Program-made: the position numbers and the translations under genes
The notes under the pieces: model-generated
The model's input: the letters and a program-made list of their open reading frames with translations, nothing else
Databases searched by the model: none
Told to the model about the DNA's origin: nothing
Source of the DNA: DAONJL01 sp035405645 [NCBI: bacterium]
Lineage (GTDB): Bacteria; JAGOBX01; DAONJL01
DNA: 8,644 nt
Assembly (NCBI GenBank): GCA_035405645.1
Contig: DAONJL010000032.1
Span: 4,671 to 13,314, forward strand
Reading direction: 5' to 3'
Shown here: positions 1 to 6,526 of the stretch, piece after piece
How positions within the stretch are numbered: position 1 is the stretch's first letter
Layout: every line of letters begins with the position of its first letter

Positions 1-1
1 T

Positions 2-238
2 AAACATATTTTCTATTATCCTTATTTGTTTTTAAAAAAGAGATTTAATATATTTAAGAGAATATACTATCTTTTTCAATCAATCTTTGAATATAAATTG
101 ACAGATATGAATAAAATAATTAAATTACTAAAAGAAAAAAATTTAAATTATAGGATATTTAATCCATTAATGGAAGAAATAACTGAAAAACAAATAAAAA
201 AATATGAGAGAATAATAATCTATATTTATAATATATGA
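2..238 (+). CDS. C-terminal end of an unrecognised protein (5' end outside the window)
   Basis: The reading frame is open from the first complete codon at position 2 to TGA at 236-238. There is no in-frame ATG near the edge; a TTG at 26 is an ordinary internal codon on this reading. I therefore take this as the last 78 codons of a gene beginning upstream, not a small gene of its own. The product is very basic and rich in Lys, Ile, Asn, Tyr and Phe, with no motif I recognise. It is probably a member of the same glycan locus because it lies co-directionally just upstream of a glycosyltransferase. The last codons lie inside a 31-bp tandem duplication. Removing one copy would move the stop to 276-278, overlapping the next gene's ATG as ATGA, so the present C-terminus is probably slightly altered from the ancestral one. 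Function unknown. Confidence 0.6.
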   Translation, partial: KHIFYYPYLFLKKRFNIFKRIYYLFQSIFEYKLTDMNKIIKLLKEKNLNYRIFNPLMEEITEKQIKKYERIIIYIYNI

Positions 239-264
239 GAGAATAATAATCTATATTTATAATA
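202..264 (+). repeat. Perfect 31-bp tandem duplication across a gene end
   Basis: Bases 202-232 are repeated exactly at 233-263, and base 264 also matches. Each unit contains TGAGAGAATAATAATC. Thirty-one is not a multiple of three, so the second copy shifts the frame and brings TGA 236-238 into phase for the upstream gene. It also widens the space before the glycosyltransferase start at 275. The identity of the two copies suggests a recent slippage or duplication event. Confidence 0.95.
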
Positions 265-274
265 AAAAAAGTAT

Positions 275-1453
275 ATGAAGATATTATATGTATCGAATGG
301 AAATATTGTATATGATTTAAAATTTATAAAAAAAATGTTAGAATATAATTATATTGTTGGTTGGGTGAGATTTAATATAGTAAATGAAGAAGAATTAAAA
401 AAAATTTCAAAAATTGAAAATTTAAAAATTTATTATTTAAAATTTCCAAGATTAAATAATTATTTTTCAAATAAAATAAATCAAATTTCGACAAATATTT
501 TTCGTGTAAGATTAGACGATTATTTAATTGTAAAAGATTTAAAAAAAATAATATATGAATTTAACCCTGATATATTATATGGTGGTTGGGTAATGTATGA
601 AGGTTATTTTTGTGCAAAAGTAAATTTTCATCCTTTTTTATTAATGCCTTGGGGAACCGATATTTTGATAGAGCCATTTAAAAAAATAAATAAATTTAAA
701 AGGATAAGATGGACTATACAAAAAGCTGATATGATAACTTGTGATTGCGAATATCAAAAAGAATATGTCTGTAAAATAGGTCAATATCCTGAAGAAAAAG
801 TAATCACTTTTCCGTGGGGGATAGATTTAAAAATTTTTTATAAAAGAAGAAATAATATAAGGGAAAATATTGGTTGGCTTTCAAATGATTTAATTTTGGT
901 TTGTTCGAGAAATTTTCATCAAATATATGGGCATATTTATTTATTTAATGCATTTAAATATTTAAGTAAAAAATATGAAAATTTAAAACTTTTATTAATT
1001 GGTGATGGTGAATTAAAAAATAGTTTTAAAAAATTTTTTGAAGAAAATGAATTATTGAATAAAGTTTATTTTACAGGTTTAATAAGTCAAGATGAAATGG
1101 CAAATTATTTAAGTTGTGCTGATATTTATGTTAATGCTTCATTAAGTGATGGTGTATCTTGTTCAATGTTAGAAGCAATGGCATGTGGATTACCAGTTGT
1201 TACTACTGATATTCCAGTTAATTATGAATGGATTATAAATTATGAAAATGGGTTTATAGTTCCAAGAAAGAATATTGATGCATTAATAGAAAAAATTGAA
1301 ATATTAATAAATAATAAAAATTTAAGAAATCTAATGTCAACAAATAATATCAAGAAAGTTAAGGAAAAAGCTGACTGGAATAAAAATTTTGATGTATTAA
1401 ATAATATTTTAATAAAACTTTATAATAATAAGATTACAATCAATAAATTATGA
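275..1453 (+). CDS. GT4-type (GT-B fold) glycosyltransferase
   Basis: The 392-residue product has the length and two-domain layout of GT-B retaining glycosyltransferases, which transfer a sugar from a nucleotide-sugar to a growing glycan or lipid carrier at the cytoplasmic membrane. The N-terminal domain opens with MKILYVSNGN and contains PWGTDIL near residue 125. The C-terminal donor-binding domain contains LLLIGDGELK, VYFTGLISQDEM, and then SDGVSCSMLEAMACGLPVV around 291-309. In the usual E-x7-E signature the first Glu is Asp here (D292-x7-E300). The SDG(T/V)S...LEAMACG form is, from memory, a common sub-type of GT4. No signal peptide or membrane helix is visible. The ATG at 275 has no Shine-Dalgarno site; MKIL at the start of the first Rossmann strand supports it. 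The TGA at 1451-1453 overlaps an ATG at 1450 that probably began the now-decayed next gene. Donor and acceptor cannot be read from sequence. Codon use is the most AT-biased in the window. Confidence 0.9.
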   Translation: MKILYVSNGNIVYDLKFIKKMLEYNYIVGWVRFNIVNEEELKKISKIENLKIYYLKFPRLNNYFSNKINQISTNIFRVRLDDYLIVKDLKKIIYEFNPDILYGGWVMYEGYFCAKVNFHPFLLMPWGTDILIEPFKKINKFKRIRWTIQKADMITCDCEYQKEYVCKIGQYPEEKVITFPWGIDLKIFYKRRNNIRENIGWLSNDLILVCSRNFHQIYGHIYLFNAFKYLSKKYENLKLLLIGDGELKNSFKKFFEENELLNKVYFTGLISQDEMANYLSCADIYVNASLSDGVSCSMLEAMACGLPVVTTDIPVNYEWIINYENGFIVPRKNIDALIEKIEILINNKNLRNLMSTNNIKKVKEKADWNKNFDVLNNILIKLYNNKITINKL

Positions 1454-1454
1454 A
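1442..1454 (+). repeat. 13-nt direct repeat AATAAATTATGAA, copy 1
   Basis: AATAAATTATGAA occurs here and again at 1887-1899, so the two copies flank the decayed segment almost exactly. In both, the ATG sits where a gene would start: the second is the real start of the intact radical SAM gene, and the first overlaps the glycosyltransferase stop. The repeat may be a shared start context or the scar of a gene duplication or deletion. Chance is possible in such AT-rich DNA. Confidence 0.5.
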
Positions 1455-1888
1455 TTTTTTTTGTATATTTATATTCATTTGGTTATCATAAGCATATCGG
1501 AACTTAAAGAATTAATTGTTTTATTGATATATATAATTTTTTAAATAATGGATATAGAAAATATAACAAATTTTCGGTTGAATATAAAAAGAGATTTTAA
1601 AAAATATTTTTATATTTTTATATGAAGAAATGAACATTCATTTTCTAAAATTAATTGAGCAAAGTTATGAAAAAAATTTTTAATTGAAAATAATATAAAA
1701 ATACAAGAAAATAAATTTTCTTATATAAATAATGTTTTTGATAGTTTTGAATTAAGCGCAGAATATATGGAAAAAATAAGAAATAGAATATTGAGAAAAT
1801 ATTACTTATCATTTGATATATTATACAACGATTAAAAGAAATAAAAAGTTATAAAGAATTTAAAAATTATTTAAAAGCAGGTTTATAA
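1450..1888 (+). pseudogene. Decayed remnant of a cobalamin-type radical SAM gene (C-terminal part)
   Basis: There is no intact gene here. Bases 1671-1835 read through KFLIENNIKIQENKFSYI and then FELSAEYMEKIRNRILRKYY up to TAA at 1833. A frame change near 1826-1832 continues the same protein as QRLKEIKSYKEFKNYLKAGL, stopping at TAA 1886-1888. Together these look like the tail of B12-binding radical SAM proteins: a helix starting LSAE, then a (F/Y)YL stretch, then I-x-S-x-x-E-x-K-N-x-x-x-G. The intact neighbour at 1895 ends in the same way (KKFYLRPNY, IRSFIELKNLIEG). Upstream, 1548-1625 (MDIENITNFRLNIKRDF...) and 1621-1683 (YEEMNIHFLKLIEQSYEKNF) lie in other frames and could be further pieces of the same gene. 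The ETIKNT-like segment is about 83 codons before the YYL motif, close to the spacing in the intact neighbour. An ATG at 1450, in the context AATAAATTATGAA, may be the old start. The N-terminal and catalytic regions are missing. The C-terminal assignment is fairly secure; the rest is tentative. Confidence 0.7.
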
Positions 1889-1899
1889 TAAATTATGAA
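1887..1899 (+). repeat. 13-nt direct repeat AATAAATTATGAA, copy 2
   Basis: This is the second copy of the repeat described at 1442-1454. It overlaps the last stop of the remnant (1886-1888) and contains the start codon of the intact radical SAM gene at 1895. Confidence 0.5.
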
Positions 1900-3310
1900 A
1901 ATAGTTTTATTAAATCTACCATTTGAGAAGTTTGGAGGTGTAAAAGGGCATGGTGGAAAATCTATGCCTACAAATTTATGTTTATTAAGTGCTTATTTAA
2001 AAAAATATAGTAGTATTAAAAATGAAATTATCTTAATTGATGCTGAAGCAGAACAATTAGATTTTAATGAAATAGTTGAAAGAATAAAAGAATTTGGAGC
2101 AGAATTAATAGGAATTACTTGCCCAACTCCAGTTTATGAAATATGTTTAGAATTAATGAAAAAAATAAAAACAATAATAGAAAAAGTAATAATAGTCCTT
2201 GGAGGTCCACATCCTACTATTTTTGCAGAAGAAGTCCTAAAAGAAAGTGATGCTGATATATGTGTTATAGGAGAAGGCGAAGAAACATTTTTGGAATTAG
2301 TGACTGTATTAAATTTTAAAGGTGATTTAACAAAAGTAAAAGGTATTGTATTTAAAAAAGAAGGAAACATAATAAGAACAGAAAAAAGAAAACTAATAGA
2401 AAATTTAGACAAAATACCATTTCCAGATAGGGACATAATTAAGTTAAATTTGTATTATCCACCACCAACAAAGAGAGTGAGTAATTATAATGCTACTTCA
2501 CTTGTAACATCGCGGGGTTGTGTATTTCATTGTACTTATTGTATAGCGACAAAGATTTGGGAACATAAAGTAAGATTTAGAAGTGTAGAAAATGTCATTA
2601 GTGAAATAGAAATGTGCGTCAATAAATATGGAATAGCAGAGTTTAATATACATGATGAATGGTTCACTATTAATAAAAATCGAACAATCGAATTATGTAA
2701 AAAAATAATTGAAAAAAAATTAAAAATTGCATGGATATGTATGGGCAGAGTGCATCCATTAGATGAAGAGTTATTAAGTTGGATGAAAAAGGCAGGTTGT
2801 AAAAAGATAAATTTTGGCTTTGAATCAGGAGACCAGAAAATATTAGATAATATTAAACATCAAACAACATTAGAACAAGGATTAAGAGCAGCTAAATTAT
2901 GTCATAAAGTAGGTATAAAAATTGGGGCAAATTTTATGATTGGTGCAATAGGCGAAACATTAGAAACAATAAAAAACACAATAAAATATGCAAAGAAAAT
3001 AAAACCAGATACAGTAGCATTTTTTGCAGCAACTCCGTATCCTGGGACAGAGTTTTATGAAGAGGCAAAACGATTAAAGTATTTACGCGAAGACATAAAA
3101 TGGCAAGATTTTACATTAGTTTCTAATTCATTACCTGTTGTTAATTTACCGGATTTATCAGCAAAAGAAATTAAAGAACAAATAAAAAAAGCATATAAAA
3201 AGTTTTATTTAAGACCGAATTATATAACGAATAAAATATTAAAAATTCGTTCGTTCATCGAATTAAAAAATTTGATTGAAGGGATAAAGATTTTTTTTAG
3301 AGTAAAATAA
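1895..3310 (+). CDS. Cobalamin-type (B12-binding domain) radical SAM enzyme, copy 1
   Basis: The 471-residue product has the typical length and domain order of class B radical SAM enzymes: an N-terminal Rossmann-like B12-binding domain (about 1-140), a radical SAM barrel (about 195-400) and a helical C-terminal tail. The B12 domain shows GGPHPT (103-108) and IGEGEETF (GEGEE at 126-130). The barrel has TSRGCVFHCTYC with the iron-sulfur cysteines C209-x3-C213-x2-C216, then GFESGDQKIL (about 308-317) and YPGTEF (PGT 383-385). The canonical DxHxxG cobalamin-ligand motif is not visible, which is common in this class. Family members methylate unreactive carbons or phosphinates or rearrange natural-product, lipid and sugar substrates; the substrate here is unknown, but the glycan genes around it suggest a sugar or lipid carrier. 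The ATG at 1895 lacks a strong Shine-Dalgarno site (an AGG lies 13-15 nt upstream). The next gene starts 18 nt after the stop and encodes a collinear relative. No membrane segment is apparent. Confidence 0.92.
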   Translation: MKIVLLNLPFEKFGGVKGHGGKSMPTNLCLLSAYLKKYSSIKNEIILIDAEAEQLDFNEIVERIKEFGAELIGITCPTPVYEICLELMKKIKTIIEKVIIVLGGPHPTIFAEEVLKESDADICVIGEGEETFLELVTVLNFKGDLTKVKGIVFKKEGNIIRTEKRKLIENLDKIPFPDRDIIKLNLYYPPPTKRVSNYNATSLVTSRGCVFHCTYCIATKIWEHKVRFRSVENVISEIEMCVNKYGIAEFNIHDEWFTINKNRTIELCKKIIEKKLKIAWICMGRVHPLDEELLSWMKKAGCKKINFGFESGDQKILDNIKHQTTLEQGLRAAKLCHKVGIKIGANFMIGAIGETLETIKNTIKYAKKIKPDTVAFFAATPYPGTEFYEEAKRLKYLREDIKWQDFTLVSNSLPVVNLPDLSAKEIKEQIKKAYKKFYLRPNYITNKILKIRSFIELKNLIEGIKIFFRVK

Positions 3311-3328
3311 AAATTTAGATTTTACAAA

Positions 3329-4723
3329 ATGAAAGAAAAATTATTGTTTATAAATCCACCATCCAAAACCACAATATATAAAAAAGCAAAAGTTAAAAAT
3401 GCAGTTCCATATGCCCCTGTATTATCGTTAGTTTCTTTATTTTCAAATATAGAAAATGCAGATTTTGATTATGACTATTTTGATTTGAATTTAGATGACT
3501 ATCAAAAATTTATTGAAAAAATAAATAGTAATAATTACTATTATTATTTGCTCTATGTTAATACTCCATTATATTATGAGGTAAAAAAAATAATTTCAAT
3601 AATAAGAAAATATTCCAAAGGATTTATTATTATTGGCGGTCCGCATATTTCTGCATTACCAAAGGAAAGTTTAATAGAATTAGACGCTGATTTTGCAGTT
3701 TGTGGCGAAGGTGAAGAAGCAGTTAATAAAATAATATCGAATAATTTTAGAAATAGTTTAGGTATTTTTTATAAAGAAAATAATAAAATTTATGGGGAAG
3801 GTCATACAGAATATAAAAAAAACTTAGATGATTTGAAATATAATAAATATAATAAAATAGATATTTCAAGATATAAAAATACAAAACTTATTTGTCGGAG
3901 AGAACCATTGGGTTTTATTGAAACAAGCCGCGGCTGTGTTTTTGGTTGTATATATTGTAATAAAAATATTTTTGGACGACAATTCAGATACAAAACACCA
4001 GAACGTGTAGTAGATGAATTTGAGTATATGAAAAAAGTTGGATTTAATGAGTTATATGTTGTTGATGATGGTTTTACAACAAATTTAGAACGCGCAAAAA
4101 AGATTTGTGAATTGATTATTAGAAAAAATATAAAAATAAATTGGGCTTTACAAAATGGTATAAGAGTTGACTGTATAGATTTTGAAATTATGCAGTTGTT
4201 AAAAAAGTCAGGGTGTTATCGAGTTAGTTTTGGTATAGAATCTGGCAATCAACAAATATTAGATAAAATAAATAAAGGTGAAAAAATCAATAATATAAAA
4301 AAAGCAGTTGATTATGCACGAAAAAATGGAATGGAAACAATTGGTTATTTTATGATGGGTTTACCAGATGAAACAGAAGAGACATTAAATGATACAATAA
4401 AATTAATGAACACATTAAATTTAGATATTGCGAAAGTATCGATATTAGTTCCATATCCTGGAACACCATTATTTTCAGCGCTTGATGCTGAAAATAAAAT
4501 ATTAACAAAAAATTGGGCGGTTTATAATGTTTATTCACCTAATAAAATTTTTATTCATAATTCTCTTGACTGGGAAATTATATATAAATATTATAAAAAA
4601 TCATATTTACAGTTTTATTTAAATCCAAAATTTATTATTAAAAGAATTATAAAAGGATTAAAAACTGGTGATATATTTTATGATATTATTTATTTTTTAA
4701 AGACAAATTGGTTTTCGATTTGA
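3329..4723 (+). CDS. Cobalamin-type (B12-binding domain) radical SAM enzyme, copy 2
   Basis: This 464-residue relative of the preceding gene has the same architecture. GGPH is at 103-106 and GEGEE at 126-130, exactly the same residue numbers as in copy 1. The barrel carries TSRGCVFGCIYC with C203-x3-C207-x2-C210, followed by VVDDGF, GIESGNQQIL (302-311), YFMMGLPDETEET and YPGTPLF (PGT 377-379). The tail (KSYLQFYLNPKFI) is the usual helical extension. The N-terminal domain is otherwise quite different from copy 1, with a Tyr/Asn-rich segment near residues 45-85, so the two probably have different substrates or perform successive steps. DxHxxG is not visible. The ATG lies 18 nt after copy 1 without a Shine-Dalgarno site, implying one transcript. 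Expected activity is radical chemistry using S-adenosylmethionine, a 4Fe-4S cluster and perhaps cobalamin; the exact reaction cannot be inferred. Confidence 0.92.
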   Translation: MKEKLLFINPPSKTTIYKKAKVKNAVPYAPVLSLVSLFSNIENADFDYDYFDLNLDDYQKFIEKINSNNYYYYLLYVNTPLYYEVKKIISIIRKYSKGFIIIGGPHISALPKESLIELDADFAVCGEGEEAVNKIISNNFRNSLGIFYKENNKIYGEGHTEYKKNLDDLKYNKYNKIDISRYKNTKLICRREPLGFIETSRGCVFGCIYCNKNIFGRQFRYKTPERVVDEFEYMKKVGFNELYVVDDGFTTNLERAKKICELIIRKNIKINWALQNGIRVDCIDFEIMQLLKKSGCYRVSFGIESGNQQILDKINKGEKINNIKKAVDYARKNGMETIGYFMMGLPDETEETLNDTIKLMNTLNLDIAKVSILVPYPGTPLFSALDAENKILTKNWAVYNVYSPNKIFIHNSLDWEIIYKYYKKSYLQFYLNPKFIIKRIIKGLKTGDIFYDIIYFLKTNWFSI

Positions 4724-4751
4724 AATTTTAAAAATAGAAATGTAAAAAATT

Positions 4752-5468
4752 ATGTGGAATGGCAAAAAAATTTCGATAGTATTTCCAGCGTATAACGAAG
4801 AAGAAAATATAGCGGAAGCAGTAAAAGAATTTAAAAGTTTGGTAGTAGTAGATGAAATAGTTGTAGTAAATAATAATTCTAGAGATAGAACCGCGGAATT
4901 AGCGAAAGCCGCAGGTGCGCGCGTAGTCAATGAAGAAAAACAAGGTTATGGATATGCAATGCAACGCGCATATGCTGAAGGCAGTGGAGATATAATTATT
5001 TCAGCAGAGCCAGACGGTACTTTTTCGGCGAAAGATGTATATAAGTTGTTAGCTTATTCTGAAGATTTTGAAGTAGTATTAGGTTCACGCACTAATAAAC
5101 TACTTGTATCAGAAGGCGCTAATATGTTTGGATTTATTAATTTTGGTAATGTAGTGGTAGCCAAACTTTTACAATTTTTGCATGACGGACCAACGCTAAC
5201 AGACTGCGGCTGTTCAATGCGTTTGATACATAAATCTGCTTATCAAAAAATTAAAGGTAATTTAACAGTTGGACAATCACATTTCTTGCCAGAAATGGTT
5301 ATTTGGATATTAAAAAAAAAAATAAGATGCATCGAAATACCTGTTAATTATCATCGACGCAAAGGATATTCAAAAATAACTGGGAATTTCAAGGGCGCTT
5401 GGAAGACTGGAATAAATATGATAAAACTAATATTGTTTTATAAATTGAAATTTCTTTTCAGCCGTTGA
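4752..5468 (+). CDS. Family 2 glycosyltransferase (GT-A fold)
   Basis: The 238-residue product is a compact GT-A domain related to dolichol/polyprenyl-phosphate sugar transferases. It shows ISIVFPAYNEEENI (7-20), DEIVVVNNNSRDRT (34-47) for nucleotide binding, and AEPDGTF (85-91), where PDG takes the place of the usual DxD metal site. Further conserved segments are GSRT (111-114), GANM (122-125), LTDCGCSMRLI (149-159), SHFLPEM (176-182) and IPVNYHRRKGYSKITG (196-211). Many relatives end in two membrane helices, but this one stops after a short hydrophobic/basic stretch (LILFYKLKFLFSR), so it may be only peripherally membrane-bound. It would transfer a sugar from a nucleotide donor to a lipid carrier or glycan; the sugar is not predictable. 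The ATG at 4752 follows a 28-nt gap with no Shine-Dalgarno site. The TGA overlaps the next ATG by one base. Alanine and arginine codons are often GCG, GCC and CGC, unlike the upstream genes. Confidence 0.9.
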   Translation: MWNGKKISIVFPAYNEEENIAEAVKEFKSLVVVDEIVVVNNNSRDRTAELAKAAGARVVNEEKQGYGYAMQRAYAEGSGDIIISAEPDGTFSAKDVYKLLAYSEDFEVVLGSRTNKLLVSEGANMFGFINFGNVVVAKLLQFLHDGPTLTDCGCSMRLIHKSAYQKIKGNLTVGQSHFLPEMVIWILKKKIRCIEIPVNYHRRKGYSKITGNFKGAWKTGINMIKLILFYKLKFLFSR

Positions 5469-6526
5469 TGATTTCAAATTTAAAAGATATTTTAGATTTT
5501 AGCAAACAAATTTATAAGTATTATAATGGACAGATAAAAATACGCGAATTGCCTAAATTTTATTGGATAGAGCCGACTAATCATTGTAATTTACAATGCA
5601 TAATGTGTCCAAATAAAGAAATCAAAAATAAAGGTATAATGGATTTTGAATTATTTAAAAAAATAATAGATGAAATCAAACAATCTGCTAAATCTGTTTT
5701 TTTATTTGGCGGCGGCGAGTCATTAATAAATAAAAACATTTGTTATTTTATAGAATATTGTAAAAAAAATCAAATACGACCATTATTGCATACTAATGCT
5801 GTTTTACTTTCTAATGAATTATCTATTAATTTAATAAAATCAGGATTGAATTATATATCATTTTCATTTGATGGTTATGATAAAAAAAATTACGAGCGAA
5901 TAAGAGCAAATGCTAATTTTGAAAGGACATTGGAAAATATAATAATTTTTTTAAAAAAAAATAAAGAAGCGCAAAAAAAAGTTTATACTGTTTTTCAAGT
6001 GATGATAGATAAAGATTATGATTTTACAGATTTTGAAAAACAAAAGCAAAAAATGATTAAGTTATTAAAAGAAAATTATATTGATGAAATAGTCGAGAAA
6101 CGTCCGCATGATTTTGGCGGATATTATAATGACAATAATTTTATAAATAAAAATAAAAAATATGTTTGCGCTTATTTTTGGACTACTATGATGATTCGTT
6201 ATGACGGCAGCATTTCGCCATGCTGTGTAGATATTACCGGCGATATAACGATGGGAAATGCAAATCAGAATTCAATAACTGAGATTTGGAATAATAATAA
6301 ATATTTAGATTTTAGGAATAAGATGTTTAAATTAGAAATGGATGGTTTGCCTAAAAAATGCAGCACTTGTTTTAATATGTATCGAAAAAAAACTCTTTGC
6401 TTTCCATCTGGTACAGAGTCGATATTTGGACAATTATTAATAAATATTTTTGGCAATAAAATCGAATATTATTTAAAAAAAACAGCGTCTATATTTAATC
6501 CTGAAATTTTATATAAAAATGTTTGA
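5468..6526 (+). CDS. Radical SAM enzyme with SPASM-type C-terminal domain
   Basis: I place the start at the ATG at 5468, which overlaps the previous TGA as TGATG. A TTG in frame at 5465 is a weaker alternative. The 352-residue product has EPTNHCNLQCIMC with cluster cysteines C40-x3-C44-x2-C47, the glycine-rich SAM motif FGGGES (80-85), HTNAVLL (108-114) and FSFDG (132-136). A C-terminal SPASM-like region follows: C234, DGSISPCC (C252, C253), MGNANQNSITEIW, then KKCSTC (C298, C301) and C311. These six cysteines could hold at least one auxiliary 4Fe-4S cluster, but the pattern is shorter than the full two-cluster SPASM set. SPASM proteins modify peptides, but also sugars and other small substrates. 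With no precursor peptide visible here and glycan genes on both sides, I favour a sugar or lipid substrate; this is inference. The 3' end overlaps the methyltransferase gene by 8 nt, so the two are probably translationally coupled. Confidence 0.9.
   Translation: MISNLKDILDFSKQIYKYYNGQIKIRELPKFYWIEPTNHCNLQCIMCPNKEIKNKGIMDFELFKKIIDEIKQSAKSVFLFGGGESLINKNICYFIEYCKKNQIRPLLHTNAVLLSNELSINLIKSGLNYISFSFDGYDKKNYERIRANANFERTLENIIIFLKKNKEAQKKVYTVFQVMIDKDYDFTDFEKQKQKMIKLLKENYIDEIVEKRPHDFGGYYNDNNFINKNKKYVCAYFWTTMMIRYDGSISPCCVDITGDITMGNANQNSITEIWNNNKYLDFRNKMFKLEMDGLPKKCSTCFNMYRKKTLCFPSGTESIFGQLLINIFGNKIEYYLKKTASIFNPEILYKNV

Noticed and set aside
1450-1478. ATGAAT...ATTCAT inverted repeat with a T run, as a terminator after the first glycosyltransferase
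   Set aside because: The stem is about six A/T-rich pairs with a 17-nt loop, and the T run is inside the loop rather than after the stem, so it does not fit an intrinsic terminator.
2134-2436. 100-codon open frame on the - strand
   Set aside because: It is antisense to the B12-binding domain of an intact radical SAM gene. Its Ser/Phe/Ile-rich sequence is what the complement of Lys/Glu-rich AT-rich coding DNA gives.
4697-4930. 77-codon open frame on the - strand across a gene junction
   Set aside because: It is antisense to the end of the second radical SAM gene and the start of the GT2 gene, and shows no motif or start signal.
5465-5467. TTG start for the SPASM radical SAM gene
   Set aside because: The ATG immediately after it at 5468 forms a TGATG overlap with the previous stop and is the more usual codon.
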